Shown here piece by piece: positions 28,575-39,721 of a stretch of 64,000 nt of DNA. A model generated the notes under the pieces. That model was given only the letters and a program-made list of their open reading frames with translations, did no database searches and had not been told where the DNA came from. This stretch comes from Solibacillus sp. FSL K6-1523 (GTDB taxonomy: Bacteria > Bacillota > Bacilli > Bacillales_A > Planococcaceae). The stretch is taken from the NCBI RefSeq assembly GCF_038005225.1, contig NZ_JBBOSU010000001.1, positions 2,654,001 to 2,718,000 of the forward strand, read 5' to 3'. The translations under genes and the position numbers were made by a program. Each line of letters starts with the position of its first letter. Position 1 is the first letter of the stretch.

Positions 28575-29456
28575 TTAATTTGATCGTTTTACAATATATT
28601 GTGCTAATTGTTCTAGAAGTACTGTATTTGTCTCAATTTTTCCCAGTGCATTTACTGCCTGTTCAAAATGATGCGTTAGCTTTTCTTTTGCACCTTCTAA
28701 AGTAAGTAATGCAGGGTATGTACTTTTATCACTCGCAACATCCTTACCCGCTGTTTTTCCTAATTGCTCAGAAGTACCTTCAATATCTAAAATATCATCT
28801 TGGATTTGGAATGCTAGGCCAATATGATGTGCGTATTCTACTAATGCGCGGCGCTCTTTTTCTGGTGCATTTGCTAATACCGCACCTGATTCGATACTAA
28901 AACGTAATAAAGCACCTGTTTTATTGACATGAACCGTTTCAAGTTCTTGTAAATTTAATAAACGTTGCTCGCCGTCCATATCTAAAATTTGACCGCCTAC
29001 CATGCCTTCCGCACCTGCAGCGACACTTAATAAGTCGACTAGTTCAATGCGCTGTTCAGCAGGAATGTCGAGTCTCGCCAATACGCCAAATGCCAATGTG
29101 TTTAAAGCGTCTCCTGCTAATGTTGCTAATGCTTCGCCATAAACAACATGGTTTGTTGGCTTGCCGCGGCGTAATTCATCATCGTCCATGCAAGGTAAAT
29201 CATCGTGAATTAATGAATACGTATGAATCATTTCGACAGCTGAACCAACAATGTAACTTGGTGCTAATGGTTGCTTGTACATTTCACATACCGCCGCTAC
29301 AAATAATGGACGGATGCGCTTACCACCTGCTTTTAAAGAATACAGCATCGATTCCTTTAAATGTGCAGGCGCTTGAATTTTTTCAACTAATTGATACATT
29401 TCCTGTTCAATTGCAGGAATATTGAATTCAATAAATGGTTTTAATACGTTATCCAT
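28575..29456 (-). CDS. ispA: Farnesyl diphosphate synthase (polyprenyl synthetase family)
   Basis: 293 residues with both Asp-rich motifs: DDLPCMDDD (about 85-93) and DDILD (about 225-229). It condenses IPP with DMAPP/GPP to farnesyl diphosphate, precursor of undecaprenyl phosphate, quinones and haem O/A. The start lies three bases after the xseB stop codon, continuing the xseA-xseB-ispA run; 88 bp separate it from dxs. Confidence 0.95.
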   Translation of the reverse strand: MDNVLKPFIEFNIPAIEQEMYQLVEKIQAPAHLKESMLYSLKAGGKRIRPLFVAAVCEMYKQPLAPSYIVGSAVEMIHTYSLIHDDLPCMDDDELRRGKPTNHVVYGEALATLAGDALNTLAFGVLARLDIPAEQRIELVDLLSVAAGAEGMVGGQILDMDGEQRLLNLQELETVHVNKTGALLRFSIESGAVLANAPEKERRALVEYAHHIGLAFQIQDDILDIEGTSEQLGKTAGKDVASDKSTYPALLTLEGAKEKLTHHFEQAVNALGKIETNTVLLEQLAQYIVKRSN

Positions 29457-29459
29457 AAA

Positions 29460-29690
29460 TTAATCTTCTCCATTTCCTTGGTCGAAAGGCTGTTTTTCAC
29501 CATTTTCACCAACGATTGAAATTAATTGTTGCTCTGCACTTTGAAGTGTATCATGACAAAGTTTTGAAAGCTCCATCCCATTTTTATAAAGATCGATTGC
29601 TTCCTCTAAAGGTACATCACCTTGCTCTAGCTTGCGAACAACTTCTTCTAGCTCGGCCATCGCTGCCGCGAAATTTGGCTTTGTCATCAT
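29460..29690 (-). CDS. xseB: Exodeoxyribonuclease VII small subunit
   Basis: 76 residues, an all-helical protein with the conserved segment ELEEVVRKLEQGDVPLEEA (about 12-30). It forms a complex with XseA. Its ATG overlaps the xseA stop codon (ATGA), and length and position are normal for the family. Confidence 0.95.
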   Translation of the reverse strand: MMTKPNFAAAMAELEEVVRKLEQGDVPLEEAIDLYKNGMELSKLCHDTLQSAEQQLISIVGENGEKQPFDQGNGED

Positions 29691-31042
29691 TTTCCCTCCT
29701 CTTTTTGTACATGCGTGCCCAATATTTTTGCTTGTGCATAGCCATCTTGGAAAGTAATGGTTACGACATCATCTTTTTCTAAGTCCATAGTTGATTTTAC
29801 TACGGTTTCATCCTTATACGCTATACTAAAACCTTTATTCATAATCGCTAATGGATTTAACGCTTCCAACATCCGTAAATGATTCGCAAATTCCACTTTA
29901 CTTTGTGCCAGTTGTTGCTGCATAGTACGATTCAACTGGTCTGTTCGATGCGCTAATTGCTGCTTCGATGCGGTTAATTGATGCTGTGGTGAAAACTGCT
30001 TTAATTGGCTACTCAATTGTTGTAAAGCCGATTTTTGTTTCAATACATATAAGTTTAGCGCATTTTCTAATTTGCTATCCATTTGTGCAAGCTGTTCTAT
30101 AAAAGGACGATATAATCGTTCCGGAGTTGCAAGTGGATAAGAATTTTGTAATTTTGTTAAACGATTGCGTTCAAATGTTAAACGCGCTGTCATCATTTGA
30201 TGGAGCATCGACTTTTTCGCTAATACGTTTTGGAAAAGCTCTTGCTGATTCGGCACGGCTAACTCTGCCGCTGCAGTCGGTGTTGGTGCACGTAAATCCG
30301 CTACAAAATCGGCAATTGTTGTATCCGTTTCATGTCCGACTGCACTAATGATTGGAATGCGGCTTTCAAAAATAGCCCGTGCCACCATCTCTTCATTGAA
30401 TGCCCATAAATCTTCAATTGATCCACCACCACGCCCAACAATGAGAACATCACAAAGTTCATGGCGATTTGCCAAATAAATATTTTCAGTAATATTCGGT
30501 GCCGCCCCTGCGCCTTGGACAAGCGTTGGGTAAATGAGTATTTCTACTTGTGGAAAACGGCGATTAATGGTCGTCGTAATATCGCGAATGGCTGCCCCTG
30601 TTGTTGCAGTCAGGATTCCGATTGTTTTTGGAAACTGCGGAATCGGCTGCTTAAAATCTGCGTTGAACAGCCCTTCTTTTTGTAGTTGTTCTTTTAATTG
30701 ATTAAAAGCAACAAATAATCCCCCGATGCCGTCTGGTTCCATCGTTTGGGCATACAGTTGATAAACGCCGCTCGATTCGTACACATTGACATCACCACGA
30801 ATGAACACTTTCATGCCTTCTTCAGGCTTAAACGAAAGCTTTGATGCTTGTGAGCGGAACATCGTCGCATTAATGCGTGAGCCATCATCTTTTAATGTAA
30901 AGTAAATATGTCCCGAACTATGAATTTTCACGTTCGAAAGCTCCCCCATTACATAAACATCACGTAAATGCGGATCGGCATCAAATTTGCGCTTAATATA
31001 TTTGGTTAATGCTTTCACGGTTAAATAAGAAGACGATGTCAT
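29687..31042 (-). CDS. xseA: Exodeoxyribonuclease VII large subunit
   Basis: 451 residues from the ATG at 31042, preceded by AAAAGGAG; an ATG ten codons earlier is also open but has no such site. N-terminal OB fold (about 10-100, with VYVMGELSNVK), the catalytic region containing GRGGGSIEDLWAFN and AVGHETD, then a long coiled coil. The enzyme degrades single-stranded DNA in both directions during repair. Coupled to xseB. Confidence 0.96.
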   Translation of the reverse strand: MTSSSYLTVKALTKYIKRKFDADPHLRDVYVMGELSNVKIHSSGHIYFTLKDDGSRINATMFRSQASKLSFKPEEGMKVFIRGDVNVYESSGVYQLYAQTMEPDGIGGLFVAFNQLKEQLQKEGLFNADFKQPIPQFPKTIGILTATTGAAIRDITTTINRRFPQVEILIYPTLVQGAGAAPNITENIYLANRHELCDVLIVGRGGGSIEDLWAFNEEMVARAIFESRIPIISAVGHETDTTIADFVADLRAPTPTAAAELAVPNQQELFQNVLAKKSMLHQMMTARLTFERNRLTKLQNSYPLATPERLYRPFIEQLAQMDSKLENALNLYVLKQKSALQQLSSQLKQFSPQHQLTASKQQLAHRTDQLNRTMQQQLAQSKVEFANHLRMLEALNPLAIMNKGFSIAYKDETVVKSTMDLEKDDVVTITFQDGYAQAKILGTHVQKEEGK

Positions 31043-31132
31043 AAACGATTTGCTCCTTTTTGGTGGATTCATTTTGGATTATTATTACTATGTATTATTG
31101 TATTGACGTTAATCAAATTCGTAATTTTCTCC

Positions 31133-31168
31133 AAAAAGAAAAGCTGTTTCTCCTCAGAAAAACAGCTT
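31133..31168 (-). terminator. Terminator of folD
   Basis: AAGCTGTTT / AAACAGCTT stem with a short loop, followed on the minus strand by TTCTTTTT. It lies between folD and xseA. Confidence 0.8.
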
Positions 31169-31193
31169 CTGTATTACTACATTTTATCTTTTT

Positions 31194-32057
31194 TTACTTC
31201 GTTTGTCGTGCAAGTACTTTTTCAGCCGATTGAACGGTATTTGATAGAAGCATTGTAATCGTCATCGGACCTACGCCGCCCGGTACTGGTGTAATGTGAG
31301 AGGCAATGCCATCGACATCTGCAAAGTCTACGTCACCACATAGTTTATTGTCTTCATTGCGATTAATACCTACATCAATCACAACTGCGCCTTCTTTTAC
31401 ATGCTCCTTTGTAATAAAGTTTGCACGTCCGACAGCTGCGATAATAATATCCGCTTGCTTCGTGAATGAAGGTAAGTTTGGTGTTTTTGAGTGTGTGTAT
31501 GTCACCGTTGCATCTTTTTGTAATAAAAGTTGTCCCATTGGTTTACCGACAATATGACTACGACCAACGATGACGGCATGTTTACCTGCCACTTCAATGC
31601 CCGAGTACTCAAGTAATTTCATCACGCCATAAGGAGTACATGGTAAATACGTTTCTTGACCTAGCATCATTTTACCGACACTTACCGGTGAAAACCCGTC
31701 CACATCTTTTTCAGGTGAAATTGTTGCGATTACTTGATCTTCATTAATATGTTTTGGTAATGGAAGTTGTACAAGAATACCATGAATATCTTCGCGTTCA
31801 TTTAATGTACGAATTTGATCAAGCAAATTTTCCTCAGTTGTATCTTCCGGAAGTTTGATTAATTCCGAATACATGCCGATTTGTTCACACGATTTTTGCT
31901 TGTTTGCCACATATGTTTTTGAAGCAGGATTTTCCCCTACTAAAATAACCGCTAAACCAGGTGTTAAACCTTGTTTTTTAAGCGCTTCTACGCGTATTGC
32001 TACTTCACCGCGAATTTCTTGACCAATTTCTTTCCCATTAATTATTGCACTTGACAT
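31194..32057 (-). CDS. folD: Methylenetetrahydrofolate dehydrogenase/cyclohydrolase FolD
   Basis: 287 residues. Catalytic Lys in YVANKQKSCEQIG (about 50-62), the GRSHIVGKP NADP-binding loop, and the C-terminal signature TPVPGGVGPMTITMLL. It interconverts 5,10-methylene-THF and 10-formyl-THF. Lies between nusB and xseA as in Bacillus, with its own terminator. Confidence 0.97.
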   Translation of the reverse strand: MSSAIINGKEIGQEIRGEVAIRVEALKKQGLTPGLAVILVGENPASKTYVANKQKSCEQIGMYSELIKLPEDTTEENLLDQIRTLNEREDIHGILVQLPLPKHINEDQVIATISPEKDVDGFSPVSVGKMMLGQETYLPCTPYGVMKLLEYSGIEVAGKHAVIVGRSHIVGKPMGQLLLQKDATVTYTHSKTPNLPSFTKQADIIIAAVGRANFITKEHVKEGAVVIDVGINRNEDNKLCGDVDFADVDGIASHITPVPGGVGPMTITMLLSNTVQSAEKVLARQTK

Positions 32058-32215
32058 AATGTGACTCCTTCCAGTGATTCCTAAAGTTTATGTAAGTTCT
32101 AGCTTACTAAACGTAAACTAGCATTTCTAAAAAAAATCATCTTCGGCTTCTCTATCAAATTGGCTGCATCCCGCAAATTTATCCACAGAAATCTCCAACT
32201 ATTTGAAGCTTCACT

Positions 32216-32605
32216 TTACTCGGCTGTAAATTTAGAAAGTACACCGTTAACAAATTTGCTTGATTTTTCATCACCAAATGTTTTACTTAGCTCGATTGCT
32301 TCGTTCATCACAACTTTACTTGGCGTTTCAGTGTTAGCAAACATTAATTCATAAACGGCTAAACGTAACACGGTTCTTTCAATTTTCGGTAGACGGCTTA
32401 ACGTCCAGTTTTCTAGGTTTTTTTCTAGCGCAGCATCAATTTCAGTTTTATGTTCAGTTGTTCCACGTACTAATTGTTCTAAAAAAGCATTCGATTTTTG
32501 TTCTTCTTCAAGTACATGTCCAATTGCCTCTTTAAATGTAAGTTCTGTGCTGTCCAACTGAAACAATACTTGTAACGCTTTTTGGCGCGCTTCTGTTCGT
32601 TTCAT
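32216..32605 (-). CDS. nusB: Transcription antitermination factor NusB
   Basis: 129 residues, all-helical NusB fold starting MKRTEARQKALQVLFQLD and containing LSRLPKIERTVLRLAVYEL and NEAIELSKTFGDEKSSKFVNG segments. It binds boxA RNA with NusE in rRNA antitermination. In B. subtilis it directly follows yqhY; here glpK and glpD intervene. Confidence 0.95.
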   Translation of the reverse strand: MKRTEARQKALQVLFQLDSTELTFKEAIGHVLEEEQKSNAFLEQLVRGTTEHKTEIDAALEKNLENWTLSRLPKIERTVLRLAVYELMFANTETPSKVVMNEAIELSKTFGDEKSSKFVNGVLSKFTAE

Positions 32606-32717
32606 AAATTAAAGTTCTCCTTCATAAGTAGCATTAAGTCCTATAATAGCACATTTTTATTATCATATCACCGTTTCAATTATATTTTTATAAATCAATT
32701 TTGTCGTGATATTAAAC

Positions 32718-34211
<1,494 letters not shown>

Positions 34212-34235
34212 TTAATTTCCCCCAAACATTTTCAT

Positions 34236-35879
34236 TCAATGAATGCTTGCCACTTCATCAATCGCTTGCTGTAATTCTTTATGATATTCGGATTTTTGTG
34301 CCATTGTCCAGTGTAAAGTTTTAGCCATTTCCTCTATGACCTCTTTTTTCACTTCATTTACTTGATTGATATTAAAGAGTAGTGCACCCGTACGACGAAT
34401 GAAGAAATCAACAGGCTTAAGAGCGGCTTCATAATGCATCGCATAATGCAGTTCACCGTATAAATCGGCATTCAAACACGTATCATTTTGCTCAGCGAAA
34501 TTAAAAACTTGTGCACAATTCGTTCCGTATCTCCGTACAATTCTTTCACTTTGTTCTGCCGTTAAACCGATTTCAACACCATTTCGGATTTGCCGTTCGA
34601 CATATTGTTCAAAAAATGCCGAGCCGCTTAAATCCCCACCTGAAATGGGCAACTTTTTTGTGATGCACTTTGGATATGTTCGATGATATTCGTTTGAAAG
34701 CTGCTCGCTTACTAAATCCACAATTTTTTCAGCCATTTTTCGGTAGCCTGTTAATTTTCCACCTGCAATTGTAATGAGCCCTTGCTCGGACTGCCAAATT
34801 TCATCTTTTCTGGAAATTTCCGATGGGTTTTTCCCATTTTCATGAATTAATGGACGCACACCCGCCCAGCACGATTCAATTTGCCGCTGCGTTAATTGTA
34901 AATGCGGAAACATAAAATGAATCGCTTGCAATAAATATTTTTTATCGTCCGCTGTAATCGTTGGTTCCTCAATTGACCCTTCATAAAATGTATCAGTCGT
35001 GCCCACATACGTTTTTCCGTCCCGCGGAATCGCAAAAATCATGCGCCCATCATTTTGGGTATCAAAATAAATTGCTTGTTGCAACGGAAAATCCTTCTGA
35101 TCAAACACGACGTGAGCTCCTTTTGACAAAATTAAGTGCTTTTCAGTAATCCCCGCATCTAATTTCCGCACTTCATCTACCCATGGTCCCGCGGCGTTAA
35201 TGACTTTTTTCGCTTTGATTACATACTGTTCTTTTGTTAATTGATCTTCTACTGTGACCTTTGTAAAAGCTAAATTCCCGGCATCTATTTTGATTACTTT
35301 CATATAATTGACCGCATATGCCCCGCGCTCTGCTGCGGCTTTTAGCACTTCGATTGTCAGCCGTGCATCATCTGTCCGATATTCGACATACATGCCAGCG
35401 CCTAATAAATTCTCTTTATTTAATAACGGTTCCTGCTGGATTGCCTCGTCCTTTGACAGCATAAACCGACGCTCTCCTTTTTTAACACCCGCTAAAACAT
35501 CATACACGTTTAGCCCAAATGCCGTAGCCAACGGACCAAATGTGCCCCCTTTATAAAACGGTAATAACATCCAAATCGGCGTCGTCACATGCGGACCATT
35601 TTCATAAACAATCGCCCGCTCCCGACCGAGTTCCGCAACTTCTTTTATTTGCATTTGCTTTAAATAGCGCAATCCCCCGTGAACTAATTTCGTGGAGCGG
35701 CTAGAAGTCCCCGCAGCGAAATCTTGCATATCTACTAAGCCAACGCGCATCCCACGTGTTATAGCATCTAATGCAATTCCTGCCCCAGTTATGCCTCCTC
35801 CAATAATAAAAACATCGAGCGTTTCCTGCTGTAGATTACTCATTGTTTGTGGACGTTGTAAAAACGAAAATTTCTTCAT
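34236..35879 (-). CDS. glpD: Aerobic glycerol-3-phosphate dehydrogenase
   Basis: 547 residues from the ATG at 35879 (GAAGGGA upstream); the open frame continues 19 codons further without a better site. FAD-binding GGGITGAGIALDA (27-39 or so), the HGGLRYLKQ segment and the C-terminal cap domain are present. A membrane-associated enzyme oxidising glycerol-3-phosphate to DHAP with electrons to menaquinone. First gene of a glpD-glpK unit whose leader follows a strong terminator hairpin (35946-35982). Confidence 0.96.
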   Translation of the reverse strand: MKKFSFLQRPQTMSNLQQETLDVFIIGGGITGAGIALDAITRGMRVGLVDMQDFAAGTSSRSTKLVHGGLRYLKQMQIKEVAELGRERAIVYENGPHVTTPIWMLLPFYKGGTFGPLATAFGLNVYDVLAGVKKGERRFMLSKDEAIQQEPLLNKENLLGAGMYVEYRTDDARLTIEVLKAAAERGAYAVNYMKVIKIDAGNLAFTKVTVEDQLTKEQYVIKAKKVINAAGPWVDEVRKLDAGITEKHLILSKGAHVVFDQKDFPLQQAIYFDTQNDGRMIFAIPRDGKTYVGTTDTFYEGSIEEPTITADDKKYLLQAIHFMFPHLQLTQRQIESCWAGVRPLIHENGKNPSEISRKDEIWQSEQGLITIAGGKLTGYRKMAEKIVDLVSEQLSNEYHRTYPKCITKKLPISGGDLSGSAFFEQYVERQIRNGVEIGLTAEQSERIVRRYGTNCAQVFNFAEQNDTCLNADLYGELHYAMHYEAALKPVDFFIRRTGALLFNINQVNEVKKEVIEEMAKTLHWTMAQKSEYHKELQQAIDEVASIH

Positions 35880-35945
35880 GTTGCCAATCCCTTCCATTGA
35901 AATTCTGTTAATCGCCAAAATCTCCATAAACCCCATTTTCCAGAT

Positions 35946-35982
35946 AAAAAAAACCTAGCATTGAAAAATCCTCTGCTAGGTT
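35946..35982 (-). terminator. Terminator between yqhY and glpD; possible GlpP-type leader terminator
   Basis: AACCTAGCA / TGCTAGGTT stem, 13-base loop, then TTTTTTTT on the minus strand. It lies 39 bp after the yqhY stop codon and 67 bp before the glpD start. It may simply end yqhY, or be the leader terminator controlled by the antiterminator GlpP as at B. subtilis glpD. Confidence 0.85.
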
Positions 35983-36021
35983 ACATCGTGGTGTTATTTT
36001 GATCAATCTAAACGACGAATT

Positions 36022-36426
36022 TTATTCTACTTCCTTCGCTGTCTCAAATTGAATACCTGTAATATGAATATTCACTTCACTTGTTTCAATTGCTGTCATG
36101 TTTAAAATCGCTTGGCGGATTGATGTTTGTACTTCTTTCGCCACTTTTGGAATCGCAAAGCCGTACTTCACTGTACAAAATACATCAATGACAATATGAC
36201 CGTCTTCAGACATGGCCGATTTAATTCCTTTTGAGTGTACTTTTTTACCAAAACGTTCCACGACACCCGATGCAAAGTTACCGCGCGTTGACGCAATACC
36301 TTCAACTTCCGTCACAGCAATACCTGCAATGACTTCAATCACTTCTGGTGCAATTTCAATTTTTCCGATTTCATCTTTTCCAACCGGTGTTGGTTGTACG
36401 AATGATACTGGTTGTTTTTCAGCCAT
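36022..36426 (-). CDS. yqhY: Asp23/Gls24 family envelope-stress protein YqhY
   Basis: 134 residues of the Asp23/DUF322 family: IEIAPEVIEVIAGIAVTEVEGI (about 23-44, quoted in part), then HIVIDVFCTVKYGFAIPKVA. In B. subtilis YqhY is encoded with accBC and its loss perturbs acetyl-CoA carboxylase activity. Here it is separated from accC by the MscS, Imm49-like and Rpn-remnant genes (about 3.6 kb) and from nusB by glpKD, so the ancestral cluster has been broken on both sides. Confidence 0.92.
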   Translation of the reverse strand: MAEKQPVSFVQPTPVGKDEIGKIEIAPEVIEVIAGIAVTEVEGIASTRGNFASGVVERFGKKVHSKGIKSAMSEDGHIVIDVFCTVKYGFAIPKVAKEVQTSIRQAILNMTAIETSEVNIHITGIQFETAKEVE

Positions 36427-36567
36427 ATGTGAAACATCCTCTCTTATGTAAAGTCGCCAGTTAAAGTATATAGACGATTGCTACGCTTATTATACTACAA
36501 TTAACGCGGCGATGTGTGCTTGTGAACACGTTTTCCTAAAATAATTGACTTACGATCATCTAATGTT

Positions 36568-37644
36568 TTAATTCGTATCATTCCATACAAATTGTTCTTG
36601 CCGTGTTTCCACTAATTGAATTTCAAACCGTTCCATACTATGCATCGCCGCAAATAAAATATCCTGCTTTATTCGAAGCATTTCTGCCGTATCATTTGTA
36701 TTCGCAAAATAACGAATGATGATTCGACAAGAACTCGGGCGCAGTTCATCCATTGCAACATGGATAATATTTTTCAATGTTTTTGGATGCATGGCAATTT
36801 GTTCATGCAATGATGCCATAAAGTTCACGATATTTTCTTCATTATTTTCGTTCGAAACGAATAAATAATGTTCGATTTTACGCTGCTCACGCTTAGACAA
36901 ATTGTAAATGGGACGATTCACTAAAAAGGAATTCGGGACATACACAAGCCCTTGGTCACTTGTTTGAATAACCGTACTCCGCAAATTAATATCCTCTATT
37001 GTCCCATCAATTTTCCCGTCCGCTGTCATAATCCAATCTCCAATTTGGAACGGCTTATCGAGCGCGACACTCATCCCACCAAAAATATGCGCCAACGTGT
37101 CACGGATCCCAAACGCCAGGGCAACTCCCGTCAATCCAAGAGCAGTTAAAAAACCTTCTAAATTAAAACTCCATACTGATGCGATAGAAAACATCGCAAT
37201 GATCATTATAATTACTTTACTAATACGTAGGAAAAAAGGGGTTAAAATATCTTGATTCTCATCCGTTTCAAAGCGCGCAGGATTTCGTAGGTAAAAGCTT
37301 AAAATATCGTATAACGCTTTGAATACAAAGTAAATATACACAGATTTAATGAGCCTTTGCATTTTGGGGGCATCAAATAACCAAACTTCAAAAAGCAATG
37401 ATAACGCTGTTAAAACAAGCGTAAAAATAAGTGCATTACGGAATGCCGGAAACGTATATTTCGAAATATCACTTAATACTGGATGCTGTTTCTTTTCCAA
37501 AAATGTCGCCGTTTTCATCACAATTGGGCGGATGACAAGAAAAATAATGACCAAACCAACAACAACGATTACGGTCGCCGCTAAAGCATCCGTCCAAGTT
37601 GGGGCCTCCACATTTGGTATAAACCATTTAATTGAATCCAACAA
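36568..37644 (-). CDS. MscS-family mechanosensitive channel
   Basis: 358 residues from a TTG at 37644 placed seven bases after AAAGGTGG; the frame is open to 37719 but without another site. Four to five membrane helices, the last being the Gly/Ala-rich pore helix with GVALAFGIRDTLAHIFGG, followed by the beta domain (PFQIGDWIMTADGKIDGTIEDI) and a cytoplasmic alpha/beta domain. It releases solutes upon hypo-osmotic shock. Monocistronic; located between yqhY and the Imm49-like gene. Confidence 0.9.
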   Translation of the reverse strand: MLDSIKWFIPNVEAPTWTDALAATVIVVVGLVIIFLVIRPIVMKTATFLEKKQHPVLSDISKYTFPAFRNALIFTLVLTALSLLFEVWLFDAPKMQRLIKSVYIYFVFKALYDILSFYLRNPARFETDENQDILTPFFLRISKVIIMIIAMFSIASVWSFNLEGFLTALGLTGVALAFGIRDTLAHIFGGMSVALDKPFQIGDWIMTADGKIDGTIEDINLRSTVIQTSDQGLVYVPNSFLVNRPIYNLSKREQRKIEHYLFVSNENNEENIVNFMASLHEQIAMHPKTLKNIIHVAMDELRPSSCRIIIRYFANTNDTAEMLRIKQDILFAAMHSMERFEIQLVETRQEQFVWNDTN

Positions 37645-38111
37645 AAAAATTCCACCTTTTTCATCCCGCGGTAACGGGCAATAAATCATCTGTAACAATA
37701 GCAATAAGTGACACCGCATACAGTCTCACTTTGCTATTTGCGCTTGCATCATAACATGGGCGTAGTTACTTTGGCTAATGAAAAATAGGGGGATGGTTTA
37801 AACATAAAAAAGAACCAGATTTAATTCTGGTTCTCTCAAACAGATATTCTGTATTAGATGATTCTTCAGCAATTAAGTGATTTACGCCCGTGTCTAATGC
37901 TTTCGCAAGTTCTTCAATACGTAAAACCGCATTTTGTGTAGTACATAGACGTTTAGCGAACCACTATATAAAATCACTCATAGCGGCTCGTCTTCTTTAT
38001 ACATTTTCACCTTTATTATCCCTTTAGATGATTTCTTTTGTTTTTCGTAAAGTCATGAGTCAAAATGAACTTTACATTTTGTCATATACGATCTAGTGCA
38101 AGTTCTTAATG
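37645..38111. other. Intergenic region with a gene-like remnant and terminator
   Basis: On the minus strand, about 37990-37780 reads as a frame containing NAVLRIEELAKALDTGVNH and IAEESSNTEYLFE, ended by a terminator, but with no start codon or ribosome-binding site and an in-frame stop upstream. It may be the 3' remnant of a lost gene. No family recognised. Confidence 0.3.
37804..37838 (-). terminator. Terminator-like hairpin after the 37.8-kb remnant
   Basis: AGAACCAGA / TCTGGTTCT stem with a short loop, then TTTTTTAT on the minus strand. Confidence 0.7.
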
Positions 38112-39047
38112 TTATATTTCTTCAGCAAAGGCTCTTACCATTGCCTCCTCATCAAGAAACCACTTTTTCTTTAATTGCGGTGAATGATATGGATTATCGC
38201 TATGAAGATGTGGCTGTGAAATGATGCTTTTAGCAACTGGCGCCTTATAAATTTGATTAAGAGTTTCTAGTGGCTCTGGATATTCAAAGTATAAATTTAA
38301 TACCGGATGTTGATTTTCATTTCTCCATTTTGCAAACCCTTTAGAAAAGTTTTTGTGTTCTGGCATTTTTATTTGTTGAAAAATCTCATCAGGCAATAAA
38401 TTTTTCGCCAAGCAATACAAACCATGTGCAGGTACACATAACCGTTTCAACGACTTACTGAAATCTGCCCGCATGTATCCTGCACACATACTTTGTAAAT
38501 TCTCTCCCATTCCCTCATAATCTTCATTGTGTAATGCAAGGATAAATGCAACGCCCGAACGCTCCCATTGTGGTTTCTTTGTACCGATAAATTTTTCGGC
38601 AGCAGAGAACGCTTTTGGTAATAGTTTTTCATCTTTATACCATAACGCTATTAGAAGATTACTCATCACAACATAAAACGGGTAGCCATTTTTAGTTAAA
38701 CCGAGTCCATGTGGGAGAATTCGGTCCATCGTTTCGTTATCCCCACATGCGAATGCCTCTAAAATATGTAACAAATTTGTACTATGGTCACGTCCTCCTG
38801 CACATCCCGGAAGTAATTTATAGCGCATTTCCTGATAAATTAAATCATTCCACTTTTGCCAATCTTGATGTGAAAAGCACTCATCCAACCATCTATCATA
38901 GTCGATTTTTAATAGCCCATAGGATATCGATCGAACCATTACCTCTAATACGCTATAGCCTTGAGCCGCTCTTTCCTTTGCCTTATTTACTATTTCCTCA
39001 TAATTTATCATACACTGCTCGATGTAGTGATTGTTATCTATTTTCAT
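38112..39047 (-). CDS. Immunity protein 49-like protein (tentative)
   Basis: 311 residues, mostly alpha-helical, no signal peptide or membrane segment. The central to C-terminal pattern (VAFILALHNEDYEGM..., then LCVPAHGLYCLAK) resembles the Imm49 immunity family often paired with polymorphic toxins, but this is a weak visual match. No toxin gene is adjacent. A palindrome TTTCGTTT-AAACGAAA at 39079-39096, just upstream, could be an operator. Otherwise a hypothetical protein. Confidence 0.45.
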   Translation of the reverse strand: MKIDNNHYIEQCMINYEEIVNKAKERAAQGYSVLEVMVRSISYGLLKIDYDRWLDECFSHQDWQKWNDLIYQEMRYKLLPGCAGGRDHSTNLLHILEAFACGDNETMDRILPHGLGLTKNGYPFYVVMSNLLIALWYKDEKLLPKAFSAAEKFIGTKKPQWERSGVAFILALHNEDYEGMGENLQSMCAGYMRADFSKSLKRLCVPAHGLYCLAKNLLPDEIFQQIKMPEHKNFSKGFAKWRNENQHPVLNLYFEYPEPLETLNQIYKAPVAKSIISQPHLHSDNPYHSPQLKKKWFLDEEAMVRAFAEEI

Positions 39048-39078
39048 TAAACTTCATTGTCCCCAATCATACTTATTA

Positions 39079-39096
39079 TTTCGTTTCAAAACGAAA
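39079..39096. repeat. Short palindrome upstream of the Imm49-like gene
   Basis: TTTCGTTT and AAACGAAA separated by two bases, about 32 bp before the start codon; operator-like by position only. The remaining gap to 39360 shows no gene. Confidence 0.35.
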
Positions 39097-39360
39097 TTTA
39101 TATAAATTACCTTCTATTTGAACGAGTTCACTTAAAGATAATTTACCATATTCTCTCTGTTTCTACTATATCCAAAAAAGCCCGATGCAATTTCACACAG
39201 GACTCCGCTACTTCACACTATATTCACTGTATTTCCGTACATCAGAGCGTATTATTTACGTCCCGATTACATATCGTATCAATCATAATTACTTAATAAC
39301 CTTCTTCGATTCCCTCATTTATTTCAGGCGAGATAAGTATGCATATCTTGTCTCTGGGCT

Positions 39361-39721
39361 TTAACTCATGTTTTCCCAAACCGTTAACGCTTCCTGCAAG
39401 TTTTCATCCTTCATCACCAATTCCTCCAGCTCTTTATAAATATCTACATAAACCTTCTCTTTAAGGGCATCAACCATGCCGAGTAGCAACAACCACCTTG
39501 CTAATATATCGTTTAACGGATCTAATAAACCGTCTTGCCATGCCTTTAAACAATGTGAAGGCGCAAATGATATCGCGACCTGTTTTCTGCAAAATGGCAT
39601 TTAAAAAGACAATCGTTATCTTTTCATTTTGCTCGTTTCCAAATAATTGTTTGAATGCAAAATCAATTTTTAGGTCGATAAATTCGGACAGTGGGATGCG
39701 TTTTAATGCTTTTCGATTAAT
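39361..39721 (-). pseudogene. Rpn-family (PD-(D/E)XK) nuclease/transposase remnant
   Basis: Two pieces in different frames. The upstream piece (about 39721-39550) reads IPLSEFIDLKIDFAFKQLFG and then ITIVFLNAILQKTGRDI, the N-terminus of the Rpn recombination-promoting nuclease family. The downstream piece (to 39361) reads LARWLLLLGMVDALKEK and then DENLQEALTVWENMS, the usual family C-terminus. The catalytic middle (about 150 residues) is missing and the halves are frameshifted, so this is a deletion remnant of a mobile, rapidly decaying gene. No start codon is evident. Confidence 0.7.

Noticed and set aside
37780-37990. Minus-strand frame ending at the 37.8-kb terminator considered as a gene
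   Set aside because: No start codon or ribosome-binding site, an in-frame stop just upstream and no recognisable family; recorded only as a possible remnant.
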